DNA of 64,000 bases from Membranipora membranacea (Eukaryota > Bryozoa > Gymnolaemata > Cheilostomatida > Membraniporidae): the NCBI GenBank assembly GCA_914767715.1, contig OU612065.1, forward strand, positions 25,172,001 to 25,236,000. The letters are read 5' to 3'. A program made the translations under genes and the position numbers. Each line of letters opens with the position of its first letter. The stretch's first letter is position 1. Of the stretch, positions 47,482 to 58,410 are shown piece by piece. The notes under the pieces were generated by a model. The model had not been told where the DNA came from and ran no database searches. It saw only the letters and a program-made list of their open reading frames with translations.

Positions 47482-48495
47482 TTACTTACGATGCTGAGTA
47501 CAGAAGTTGGTGTAAGCTACCCTGAGGGGAGCAGGTCGGAGTAAGTCTTTTATATTGGTTGACTCGGTAATACATTGTATGTCCAACTCTATCTCACTCT
47601 TTGTATCCCATACAGGGTTATCACGGCAGCAATGATTCATTTCCTGTTGTGGCCAGACAACACACACTCCTCCGCATTTGCACCAGTCCGGATTCATGTC
47701 CTGGAAAATACACCATGGCTGCATTTAGAATAATCTGGTTATATAGTATAACCAATGAACGCCCTCAGAAAGTTCAATGATACAACAACCAATGTATATA
47801 AACTCCTTGGTAATGTTACTCGGAGGGGTCTTTCAATTACCCAAAATCGCTCACCCACAATATATAGTTCCTTCAATGACTGGCAGGTATCGCGTACTTG
47901 CTGAGTGAGCAATCAGATCGCTATTTTCCTGTTGCTAATTGAAAGAGCCCCTCCCCCCCCCTGGAGTACATCAGGCCTTACAACATTTCATCCAGTCACA
48001 TGCTTAAGTTTCAACATTGCCCGGGTGTATATTTTTTAGCCATAAAACACTATATGACAAATAAATATTACAACAACATGAACAACTTGCAGGAATATTA
48101 TTTTCACAAATTTGAAGTGCGAAGCATATGAACAAGGAGTTAAGTCTTACTCCTTGGTATGAAGCACACTATGCCTAGTGCTTGTCTGTCCCAGGAAATG
48201 ATGAATGTTTGCAGAATTGGAGTGTACCAAGGAGTTGGTTGTAGAGTAGTGACATCAGATAATAATCCACACTAACAATTTCTTTCATAACAAACCTTAC
48301 CAGCAGCTGGGGTACTCTATCATCACCACCATCCTGTTGAGGTTGATCATCATCACTGTTGCTTTCTTTTCTTGTTCTTACCACTCTAGGCTCCAAAACC
48401 CAGGGTTGATCCATCTGCATCACTCCTAAAACATTTTCCTCATCAATAAAAAATGAGCTGGATGTGCTTCTTCTTGAGCTAGATTTATCTGACAT
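47482..48495 (-). CDS. Short protein with P2X7 receptor C-terminal (ballast) domain
   Basis: Exons 48301-48495 and 47482-47700 join in phase (donor gtaagg, acceptor ttttccag) to give 137 residues. The first exon is Ser-rich then acidic (MSDKSSSRRS, SNSDDDQPQQDGGDD). The second carries DWCKCGGVC, a CC pair (NHCCRD), CITES and a final LRVAYTNF block, the pattern of the Zn- and GDP-binding intracellular P2X7 C-terminal domain. There are no transmembrane segments or P2X channel domain, so it is a stand-alone cytosolic or nuclear version, as reported in multicopy form in several invertebrates. Role unknown. It lies just beyond the 134-bp satellite. Confidence 0.75.
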
Positions 48496-48944
48496 GTTGT
48501 TTGTTGAATTATTTTGCTATCAATGCTGTACCCGTGTACTAATTCTCATATCTCTCTTGTTTTTCAGGGTGTATTGGTGACGCCCTGGATAAACAAATAA
48601 ATAATAGTGTTGGATCTCAGCTAGATTTTTAAGGCACCTGATTGGTCAAGTACGGAACTCGTCATCACTATGGCGAAAAGTGTTAGCAGAAGTTAGCAGA
48701 AGTTATGAGCTTCTACCTTAGGAGCTCATAACTCCATGCAAAGCCACTGGCAAATAGTTTTGAGGCCAAATTCATCTATTAATTATGAATACTGGTGGCT
48801 CTGCTGGGCAAAGCTCAGCTGCGGCAGCAGTGGTTTAAGGCAAGCTTGTTGATAAAACATTGGTTTTCAGGTCTTCAATTCTGTCAATTTTTCCTTTTAT
48901 GAACAATTCACACACAGTAATTTCAAGGCCATCTTTCTTCGCCA

Positions 48945-49115
48945 GCATTCTCCCTCCCGATATCCAACCAGTTTTAACAAGACATGCGTTGTACAACGAT
49001 GCTCTGGTAGCTTCCGTAGGTGTTCTTCGTCAGCATTCTCCCTCCAGACATCAAACCAGTTTTCCCAAGACATGCGTTGTATTATGGATACTGTGGTAGC
49101 TTCCATGGGCATGGG
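48945..49115 (-). repeat. Tandem duplication (~80-bp unit)
   Basis: The pattern ttcttcg(c/t)cagcattctccctcc...accagttttaacaagacatgcgttgta...tggtagcttcc occurs twice in a row, at about 48948 and 49024. Part is open on the minus strand (48897-49112), but the two copies are read in different frames. Confidence 0.7.
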
Positions 49116-49119
49116 CTGG

Positions 49120-49285
49120 AGTTATCCATATGAGCAGCCATTCTCAGGCTGCTCACGGTCCCGTACCCGCAGGTACACATAAGGCCGGAGTAGTGGCGGT
49201 TGGCATGTTTCCTCAGTGCCTCTCTATTGGTGATAATTGCATCACACAATGTACACTTCTGTACACTTGTGGTTTGTAGCTCGTA
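49120..49285 (-). pseudogene. C2H2 zinc-finger-like coding fragment
   Basis: The minus strand reads ELQTTSVQKCTLCDAIITNR then EALRKHANRH, with exact C-x2-C-x12-H-x3-H spacing, followed by MCTCGYGTVSSLRMAAH. The frame ends at a stop next to the tandem duplication. No start or splice partner was found. It may be an exon of an undetermined gene or a relic. Confidence 0.35.
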
Positions 49286-49797
49286 AATATCTCAGCGTTA
49301 GTAGTTTGTAGTTTACATCCTCCATAGAACGCCCAGCCAATAACCATCTGCTTGGCAAAGTGAGTCTCTGTCCACAACCTCACTGATTTCCATTTCCTTA
49401 TCTAATTCTACAAAGATATAACTTCCATTCTCATTGTCCTCTTATGTTTCCTGATTCTGACTGACATAGGACACGTGCTAGTCAAGGGGCCGTTGCCTGC
49501 GTTTGGGATTTTGTGGCGCTCCACTATCAAACACCCACCCCCAGTCAAGGAATTAACCCTAACATTTGGAGTTATGCCCACTTTCTCGAAATAAGAATTG
49601 GGTCAAAATTATGACTTCAAAGTTGTGCCCTCATGCATATTTTCTACAGCCTGAGATCTTACTGTACTTTTCTTGCGGGGGAACCAGGTCAAGGTCGCAA
49701 GGGTGCAAGTCAACAAAATTTGGTGTTCTTCAAATTCTTCCTTCAAGTTTGAAGTATCTAATAACCAACACTTGGGAACACTACTAAATTAGAAGAT

Positions 49798-50485
49798 CTA
49801 TTCCGCCTTCACATTATCGGCCACACAAGCTGTTGTGAGTAATGCTCTGCCACAAGCACCAAGAATGTTTTCCGGGCTTGTGAATATGAACACTGCTTGT
49901 CTGGCCTCGGCAAGAGTAGACGCTGATAGGTGAACGAGCGATACTTGTGGGATGATTTCTCTGCATTTCGCTATGGCATCAGTTATCAATGCTACGAGAG
50001 GCATGACTATCAGAAATCTGGCAAACTGCTGTAGAGAAACAAACCATACACTATTTTAGATGCCGATTCTAATCTTTAGAATTACTTTATGAGAGCCTGT
50101 TTGGAAAGTTAAGCATCTGGATATCATCATGATTATGTGGCCTATATCAATACGAATCTGAGTGTATGATAACCAGGAATGAGTATCAACTGGAATGCAT
50201 ATATTTTCTCACGTAGTTGAGATGTAGACCAATTTCTTTGCATATTTTGAATTTGTGGCTGACTTCCCAACAACATGAAAATATTACCTTGGTGGTGTTG
50301 TTGAGTCTGACAGAGCTAGGCCGATCATCTAGGGTGGTCAAGCCCATCAGAGCTGATAGCTCCTCTTCAGCATCTGCTCTACTTTCATCAGTTGCCCTTG
50401 GTGGTCTCTCAGGTGTGCTGGTCTCAAAATCAGCAGTTTGGGTAAACGGAGAATCAGTGATTAGGAGATCATCATCATGTAGGCG
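49798..50485 (-). CDS. Unrecognised spliced gene, 3' part
   Basis: Two exons, 50288-50485 and 49798-50028, have good sites (acceptor gacttgtag, donor aag|gtaat, acceptor tttctctacag) and agree in phase, giving 142 residues to a TAG stop. The first exon is acidic and Thr/Pro/Ser-rich (TSTPERPPRATDES, EEELSALMGL). The second is helical and Ala-rich (QFARFLIVMPLVALITDAIA, LAEARQAVFIFTSPENIL). Upstream exons were not found and no family is recognised. The splice agreement and codon-like composition argue for a real gene. Confidence 0.5.
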
Positions 50486-50574
50486 CTACAAGTCAAAAAA
50501 TGAAACTGAGTGTTGAGATATGAGCACTACCTGGTTTGGTCCTATCAATTGAAGCAATGAAATATTATATATAG

Positions 50575-51063
50575 ACAGTTTTCTGAGCTCTGATTTAGGC
50601 CTCTATTCGGAGTTGTCCTCCCTCCAGTTTGGTACTTTTAACCCACGACACATAGGAAAAACGTGCTTGAAATCCGCTTATAGTAGGGTAAAAAGGATTT
50701 TTGATTCAGAATCTGCACCAATGAAAACTGATAGAGACATAGTTTGGGAAATATTTTTGGTATTCGGTTAGTCAATTATATCAATTTCTGCCAGTTTTGC
50801 TGACCATTTGGCAGAATTTTTCTTGAATTTCGTCACTAAAATTAAGATTTATCAACATTCAAGCCTCCAATGATTTGGAAACCCTGTCTCCCAGGGTTTT
50901 CAATGGTGCGGATTCTGAATCAAAAATCAATTTTATCCTAACATAACGGTTTTCAAGAAAACCCTCTTTCAGCACGTTTTTCCTATGCAGCGTGGGTTAA
51001 AAGTACCAAACTGGAGAGCGGACAACTCCGAATTGAGGCATAAATCAGAGCTCAGAAAACTGT
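50575..51063. mobile_element. 489-bp foldback/MITE with ~155-bp terminal inverted repeats
   Basis: Positions 50575 to ~50730 and ~50905 to 51063 are inverted copies (about 85-90% identical), beginning acagttttctgagctctg. Shared landmarks include ccagtttggtacttttaacc and ttttgattcagaatc. No clear target duplication was found. The two arms would form a long double-stranded RNA hairpin if transcribed. Confidence 0.85.
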
Positions 51064-52254
51064 TTATTAAATAGTATTATTATATTTCATTGAATTGAAG
51101 TGTGTGTGCTGATTACAAATTTGTTTTCAGTTTTCTTTTCTTGTGGATGGATGAATTTTATTACGATCACTGACAAAAAAAGTTATGTCGTGAAATTCGT
51201 TGCAATACTGGCACAAAATAGAAAAGTAAAGAAGCATAGAAAAAACCAATCCCCGTTGAATTTTTAAAATAGAATATCATTAAGTGTGAGAGCTGAATGC
51301 CGCCAAAAACTGTCTCTTCCCCACGCACCTCTATGCTTAATTGAACGGTAGCGTCCAGATGGGCATTTGCTTAAAAAGTCATTGATGTAGTGATCATCGT
51401 GTATATACCGGAGAGCCAGGGTTTTAGTTTGATGCGCTATTAGAGTGTCAATATCAGGATGATGATCAAAACCATGTTTGATTGCGTCGGAAAAAACCTT
51501 TCTTATACATTTCTCATCATATCACTGGTATATAAAGATGTGTAAAATTATAGCCAGGCAGTAGGTAATCAAAGAAACAATGAAACTTCTGGGTGCAGAT
51601 GACCCTCCCCCACAACCCCCTAGTGGACCCTTTACTCAAGGTAACTTAGATTTCCCACAATCGGCTGGCTTATACCCTAATATATCACCTGCAATTCTGG
51701 GACAAGTTTCAATTCAATGCAATCATCAATATCAATCAATTACTTACGTCATCATCACCATCATGTGAATGTTGTGGTGTCTCTGATCATACCTGTCAAC
51801 ATGGGCTAATATTTTTGAGGGACAAACCAGGCCGAGGGTCCAGGGGGCCGCCTAGGCCCACTGGCGGGGTCCGGTCCGGCCGCCGAAGCTTTTGAGCAAT
51901 TACAAAGCAAAAAAGACCAAAATCAAGGCATGTTATGCTATTAAGCTTAATCTGAATATAGATACATGGATATGACAGAGAATGTCCCACACAATCGTAC
52001 AGACAATAATGAGTAAACAGATTCAATAGATATGGCTGTTGTAATGTTATTATTATCTATTATTTTTTTTTTTTATTCGTAATTGGAACTAACTACTAGT
52101 ATCAAACTAGTAAAGGATATTAGTCCACAAAAATTTAAAATATAGTCGGGCACTCTATATTAGATGTTATATGTGAGATGAGATTCAATACCCTAGTTAA
52201 ACAGCTCTAACTGTGTTTGTCATTGTATGATCTTGCTGCTGACTTCAACTTTTT
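51064..52254. other. Intergenic DNA without supported gene
   Basis: A Pro-rich plus-strand frame (51580-51768) has no recognised domain. A GC-rich patch at 51828-51890 resembles the subterminal GC-rich sequence of the hAT element at 42.8 kb and may be an end of the hAT relic that follows. Confidence 0.4.
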
Positions 52255-52996
52255 TTAAACAGGAGCCTTTAGATCCGCATCAAAGCAGCAAGTGTCAGTG
52301 TTCATTTTTATTGCCATGAGAGCATTGATCGAATCCTTGCATAGATCAGAACGATGATCAGTGTGGATTTTCTTGAGCATAGAAAATACACGTTCACACT
52401 GTGCATTGCTATGTGGAATACACATAACTGTGCGCATCAATACGCACAGGTTTGGGTATGTTGGTAGGATCCAATAATCAACCAGATCTATCTCACGATG
52501 AGCCTCATCTTCCTCCAGCAAGAAGCAATTCCACTCCGTGTAGACCCCATCCAATTGATCAGAACACATACCTGGGAGTAGCCTTTTGGCTAACTTACGG
52601 ATTTGAGTCGCTGTAAACTTCCCTTTCTATCTTGGGTCTGCCGCTGGGACAAGAGCAAGAATCTCATCTGCTAGAGGAAATATCTTGAGCATTTTGCCGA
52701 CTGCCTGCTCATAAACATCTCTCACTGATCTGTCACATAAAGTATTCCTACTATTCATTAAAAGTTAATAGTGATAGAGATATGGGAGGAGCACGTAAAG
52801 TCATCATAGATGGTACTGGTATATGTTTTTTTCCTGTAGTCTTCTTTGAACATAGTGGGTGGATGAACTCACACAAAGAACTGGCTGACTTTCTCTTGCC
52901 AATGAAGAGTTCCAGGTTATCGAGCTGCCTCTCTCGATTTTGGCAGGGTATAGATGTTAGGTTCTCCCGATACTCTTTGATCAATGTGATAGGCAT
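52255..52996 (-). pseudogene. hAT transposase C-terminal fragment
   Basis: The frame 52569-52255 has the dimerisation domain PHSNAQCERVFSMLKKIHTD with INALMAIKMN, and YPNLCVLMRTV before it. The preceding 190 bases continue homologous sequence (KMLKIFPLADEILALVPAAD) in broken frames, and 52996-52751 is a further open piece. It is a different hAT subfamily from the one at 43.3 kb. Frameshifts and a stop make it inactive. Confidence 0.75.
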
Positions 52997-53645
52997 ATAT
53001 ACCGAGACAGAACTTGGTTCACGAGTTCTATCATAGATGAGTGGAGGTCCACAATAAGAACATCTTCCGACTGTAAAAAATGCAACGACGTTACGTCAGC
53101 ATGTCAGGAACCATTGTAATTAAGTATTGGCTTCTTTATAAAGTTGCATCGAGTAAATAGTTTTTGACATGATGAATGAAATGCAGCGTTAAATCTTCGC
53201 AAATGGCCATCAATGCTACCAAAAATGTATTAACGTATTAAAGCATCCACGAAATAAAGGTTAAACTAATCAGAGGAACTGCTTTAGCTTATAAGCTTCA
53301 AAATGAGCCCAAGAACAGCCCAATAGGGCAACTAGGACTGAAGTTATGACTTATCAAAGTAAGGCCTCGCTGTCGTTCGCTCGCGAGCTTTGCGTAAGGG
53401 GATATGATGTCATTAACAAACAAGTTCATGTCATCATAGAGATTAATCAAGAGTAACAAAATGAAAAAGATTAACGCAGATTTTGAGGTGAAAAAATGTT
53501 GGTTTCACTTTAACAGTTCCATATACAAAAAATATCAAATATCGGTCGAAAACCCTGATGTGACCTCACACCCAGGCTTTCCGATCTCACGAGCGAATAT
53601 TGAAAGGGTCGACTTCAATGCCTCATAACACAGCTTCTGGTGGTC

Positions 53646-54930
53646 CTAGAGGGTCAATTTTAGGCTTATTTTGAAGCTGATTAGCAGCATATGCCATTCC
53701 CTCCTTCTGTACTTGTCGCTGTCGCTATCTGACCTGGCGATGACGTTTATCTTTCCGCTGGTGACAGCCACACGTTTTAGTCGCTTGGAATCCTTCCTCT
53801 CAGCATGTTCTTCGACCTTCTCACCAGCCGAGAGACCAAAGTGATAAAAGATTCTACGCACCTCCCCTTCACCAGCATTGAAAGTCATTACTCCAACAAT
53901 AGCTGCCATCTGTACTGATGGTCTTCCAGCCCACTGTGTTTTAGGACATTTGCGCCATACGTTACCGTTCAGGCTCTCATTGGCGTTTTGAGTTCCACAG
54001 CGTGAGCATCTATCAAGCAACTCCTTGGAAGACAAGTGTTCATATACAGGGAGCAGCTTCTCTAACATTTCTTTTGGAAGATCAGGTTTTGATTTCTTCA
54101 TTTTTGGGTTTTTAAACCAGCACCAACCATCAGTGGGACAGTAACGATGGTCTGGTTCATCATCAGTTGATGTAACGTGATATGGTGCGGCCATGATAGC
54201 ATTCTTCATCGCATCTATATCACCTGCATTGTTGGCAATGGCGTTTCTGTAGTATGAGTGTAGAGTTTTGATGAGAGTGGCAGTGAGTCCGGCTCTACCA
54301 CCCAAAGACTCGGTACTCTTTTTCTTCAGGGACTCCAGGCCGTGTGTGCGTCTCTTGGCTACATGGTTTATGCCCTCCTCCTTCTTGATAGCGATGTCAT
54401 AGGAATTGGACTTTAGCACCGCACTATATGCTTTACTATCCCCATCGCTCAACATAGTGGTGTAGCGGAGCGGTCAGTTCTTAGAACGCTCCCAGATGAT
54501 ATCTGCAGCAGCTACCTCCATTACTAGAACCATTGTGGTTGCGATCACATACAGCATCATGCGTCGCCATAAGTTGTTGAAGACTTCTCAGGCTTCTGGA
54601 GTCTTCTTTCGCCTTCTCCCGCTCGCATATCAGGCAGAAGTTGGACATGACTTCAAAGTCTACAACCAACCCGGTTAGAATGTCCACGGCTACACCAATA
54701 CCTGTATGGGAGGTATGGCCACGTTTGTGCCATGTGCCGTCAAAGCTGACAGCAATGTCTACAACCTCAGCATCAGCTGGTGCATGTCCGTCTTCTATGT
54801 ATTTAGCTTTTACAATATCACGTACAATCTTCAGGTGATCTTGTAGGGCTGCATTGCATGCATCAGAGAGATTTGACAGTTTTTCAGTGAACACACTACT
54901 CGAGATTGGCTGTTGGTTGGTTGGTTGTTA
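53646..54930 (-). pseudogene. Mutator-like (MULE-related) transposase, one frameshift
   Basis: Two frames (54894-54481 and 54455-53646) form one transposase interrupted by a frame change and a stop near 54478-54530. The first has VSFDGTWHKRGHTSHTGIGV and a DFEVMSNFC block. The second has LSDGDSKAY, KEEGINHVAKR, LGGRAGLTATLI, a CPTDGWCWF segment and RCGTQNANESLNG. The three acidic residues expected for a DDE active site (D in FDGTW, D in DGDSK, E in NESLN) are all present, so inactivation seems recent. It matches the animal Mutator-like transposase family found in multiple copies in arthropods and other invertebrates. Confidence 0.78.
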
Positions 54931-54954
54931 TTTTCTTTCCGGACGCCAAACAAG

Positions 54955-55213
54955 AATTACAATTAATTCGACATTCACCTGTAAACTGGGCATCCAGCTG
55001 GGCTATCAGATGATCTAGGAATGGAAGGTAAAGGTTGACGTGATAGTAGTCGTCAACCTTTCCACTGGTGAGGATTGTTCCACGATGAGCCATCCTGCCT
55101 GGGCAGCTTGGGCTCCACACCAGCAGTCTGAGCGAGCTTCGTAGCCATCACAAACCACTCCTTGCCGCTAGCCTCGATACGAATCTGCTTATAGTATGCC
55201 TTTGTTGATTCCA
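54955..55213 (-). pseudogene. hAT transposase middle fragment
   Basis: The minus strand reads STKAYYKQIRIEASGKEWF, then LPRQDG, a frameshift, and AHRGTILTSGKVDDYYHVNL with LPFLDHLIAQLDAQF. This aligns block for block with the middle of the 43-44 kb hAT transposase but is clearly another copy. It abuts the Mutator-like pseudogene, which may have inserted into it. Confidence 0.7.
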
Positions 55214-56936
55214 CCTAAAATATTCAGTTAAGGCCTGTTACTTCTATGTACTCTTCGTTGCTTTGTACTTTCCTGGGTGACCTTCACCAACCTTGACAGT
55301 TTTTATTGTGGTGGAGGACTGTGCTCTGCACACAATATGATCTGTGTCATTTTACTTAGAATCTTGCGAAATCTGATTCTGTTTCTCAGAATTTTAAAAT
55401 CTCCATGGCAATTTAGGATATTTTTGATAGTTTGAATAAAAATCCTAAGAATTCTAGAGATCTGTTTCATTCATATTGTAGGCCTTATTATGGGATATGG
55501 GATATTTCCTTCGGTAGATTTTGTTACAACGTCGGCAATGTCATCCATTGAGGTCCAATACACAGTCTGAACTAGACCTAGTGGAAGAAGATTCTTGGTG
55601 ATGGATGTGATTATTTTTATTTTGTTCCAACTCCAGTCTCAGAAATGGTCTGCTCACAACAATAGTCCAATCGTTACCTACTGAGTTATCACATAACTTG
55701 TATTTTACTGGAGAGAAAACACCTCACTGAGACTTGTCACGCCGCTCTCTATGATGGTTCTTGGCGCTCAGAGTCTGATTTGGGTCTGATTAACAATCAC
55801 CTTGTTGTTTGAAATGAGATTAATAAGTTTTCAACATTTTTGGAACTATGTATGCATGATTGCAAAAAATGATTGAACTATATGATGTGGTTTGAGACAG
55901 GTTTGATGCAATAACCACGGCAATAAAAATTGTCTGTCACTTAATTTATATTATTTATTATATTACTACTATCTGGCTCAAAATTTTCTGGCAGCATATT
56001 TCAGACCTAATCTATGTTGGATAGAAAATATTGTAGTGCACACCCCGCTGTGCAAATGTCCATGGAAAGCAATAACAAGCATTTCTAAAAATGAAAAAAA
56101 GCAAGAAAAACTATTGATCTCACCAACCTTGATACAACAGTGCAGCATCAGTTTCACATGAAGTTCTTCCCTATCTCGTGCAGACTCAGCCTGAATTTGA
56201 TTTTGAGATATGGGATTTGAGAACATAATCCTTATATGTGTGTAAAATGTAGGTAATAGTAAGAGACATGTTGACATCCAAATAAACGAAACATGTATCA
56301 GTTACAGACCCAGCACTTTTCCTCCTGCATATACTTAACTCCTCAAGGGTAGTTTTACATACACACAGCACAGTTTTGTTATGTTATCTGATCCAAAAGT
56401 ATTACTGAAGTATTTTTTGTAATTTCCAAGCTTGTACATGAATACATGTTTTGATGGATTATTGAGACGAGACCGTGTTGAGAATTGTTGATTGGATACA
56501 GCAAAATAGCGCCTCTGAATCCTTTACATCTAAAGGAAAAAAAGAAAATAGAAGGTTGATTGTGATTGCTTTGAAACAAAACCTATTTATTACATGTTTA
56601 CTGTTTATTTAATATCATGTAGGGAGCATTATAGGGCGATGTGTGAGATCCTACCCACTAAAAAAATGTTAACTCGCAAACAAGATCTCGCACACATAAA
56701 GTTAGCAATGCATTTGATCCCCTCACACAAGAGATACGCAATGCTTATGAACTATGGGACTTATTTTGAACTCCATCACATACCTTGCAGAGTAGTGCAA
56801 TATACTGTCACGTCATCCCACTTGTAATTCGACCATTGCTCATCTACTAAAGAATAAAAATTCAAATTATAAGCGTGATTACCAGATTTGCACAATTGCT
56901 GGTTATTGTTGTAACCCAGTAAAAACAAGTAAAAGG
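55214..56936. other. Transposon-poor to unassigned DNA
   Basis: Nothing is firmly assignable. The minus strand at about 55640-55480 reads LVQTVYWTSMDDIADVVTKS, which resembles the last residues of copia Pol (DMIADxLTK-type) and may belong with the copia Gag fragment at 57.4-57.9 kb. Small open exon-like pieces near 56130-56220 have no partner. Confidence 0.3.
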
Positions 56937-57140
56937 TTTTAGCGATGTGATCATTTATGATCCCCGGTATTGATTGGGACACCCACCTCCAACACTCGAT
57001 GGACACAAATATGAATGCATATCAAAAACTAAATTTGGAATGCAAAATTGTACGAGGTGATGAAAATGCCTGCATTTGTAGCATACCATGCTCGCAAGTA
57101 GCCGACTGGCTCGATGTGCTAGTACAGTCTTTAGGAAAGC
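56937..57140. repeat. Direct repeat, copy 1 (~200 bp)
   Basis: It is about 85-90% identical by eye to 58212-58410. Both start tttagcgatgtgatcat and share cacctccaacactcga, gaatgcatatcaaa and gactggctcgat. On the minus strand both could encode TVLA(N/H)RAS(Q/R)LL. Confidence 0.75.
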
Positions 57141-57384
57141 TTTGCTGATATAGGATTATCAATGGCAGCACACTTCAAATCTTATGTAGACTGGAAGGAA
57201 AGAGTTCTTAAAACTTGAGATTCCGAACATAGCGCATACATAGGATAGGCTTTATATGTTCCCCCATATATCAGAAAGTTTGATGCTCTGGAGTGAAATA
57301 ATTGTAAAAAATGTGTTACAATATAGAAATAAATTGAAAAGAAAATAAGGCCTGAATCATAATCCATAATCTGTTATCATTGTT

Positions 57385-57880
57385 GCACATTGCTATCAGG
57401 TAAACTACGAAGTAATGTTACTATTTGTTCTTCCTCTGTGATAACAGCATCAAGAACTGCTAGCTTGTCAGCATTCTCTTTCACATAACGAATATGTTTT
57501 TCAACAAAGGATCTCTCAGTCATAACTGCTCTGAAATACTGTTTCTTCAGGAAAGTTTATTCACCAGAGTATTTCTCTCGAAATGGCCCTGCAGGGTCTC
57601 CCATGCCTCATTGGGCGAATTACAGGATGTGATTAGATACGTCAGACTGTCACTGACAGCTAAGACTATGAGTGACATAGCCTGATTTAGTTTCTTGAGC
57701 CTGAGCCTTAACGGGGGGCTCTGCAGAACTTGCAGGCGCTTCTTCTGAGCCATCCACTATTCCCCATAGCTCCTGCACGAAAAAACAATGTTTCAGCTTG
57801 AACTTCCAGGTTCTGTAATTCTTGCTGCTAAGCTTGTCAACAGACGCCTCATCCTCACCACTAGCCCTAACTGGATTCAG
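57385..57880 (-). pseudogene. Copia-type Gag fragment
   Basis: The minus strand reads KLSSKNYRTWKFKLKHCFF, ELWGIVDGS, a frameshift, then MSLIVLAVSDSLTYLITSC and SPNEAWETLQGHFERNTLVN, a second frameshift, and LKKQYF with EEEQIVTLLRSLP. This is the ordered block pattern of Ty1/copia Gag (UBN2-type). Protease, integrase and RT are not adjacent. At least two frameshifts make it inactive. Confidence 0.8.
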
Positions 57881-58211
57881 TTACTTTCGTTGAGAATGTT
57901 ATTTGCGAAGTATTACAAGCTGACTGGGCCCACAGCCCTGTTAGATTGAATTGGTTTAAATTGTACACGTGTATGTTGGAGCTAGATAATCACGACTGAA
58001 GATATTAACAATGGTGCTAATTGATATTATGTAGATGTAGATGTATAAAAAGGAATTATACGATTGGCAAAAAGTATTGACATCTCCCACCACCATAGTA
58101 AGATAACAGTAATAGTTGTTTTGACATAATAGATAAAAAGTCTGAGTTCTTTAACATACGTCCTGTCAGCTATTTTGACCATAAGAATATTTCGACATAA
58201 AAAAGTGACTG

Positions 58212-58410
58212 TTTAGCGATGTGATCATCTATAAATTGACTGGGACACTCACCTCCAACACTCGACGGACGTAAAAATGAATGCATATCAAAGACTGAAT
58301 TCGGAATGCAAAATCGTAAAAGGTGATGAAAATGTCTGACATTTGTAGCATACTTACCTCGCAGAGTTTGAGTAGCTGACTGGCTCGATTTGCTAGTACA
58401 GTATTTAGAG
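58212..58410. repeat. Direct repeat, copy 2 (~200 bp)
   Basis: This is the second copy of the repeat at 56937-57140. On the minus strand it ends in a consensus splice donor (ctctgcgag|gtaagt, near 58356), so it may be an exon (NTVLANRASQLLKLCE) of an unidentified gene or element. Confidence 0.75.

Noticed and set aside
51580-51768. Pro-rich open frame MKLLGADDPPPQPPSGPF
   Set aside because: It is short, without recognisable domain or verified splice partner; a donor or start of a real gene cannot be supported.
52255-55213. One hAT element split by the Mutator-like insertion
   Set aside because: The C-terminal piece (52.3-53.0 kb) belongs to a different hAT subfamily from the middle piece (55.0-55.2 kb), so a single parent element is not supported.
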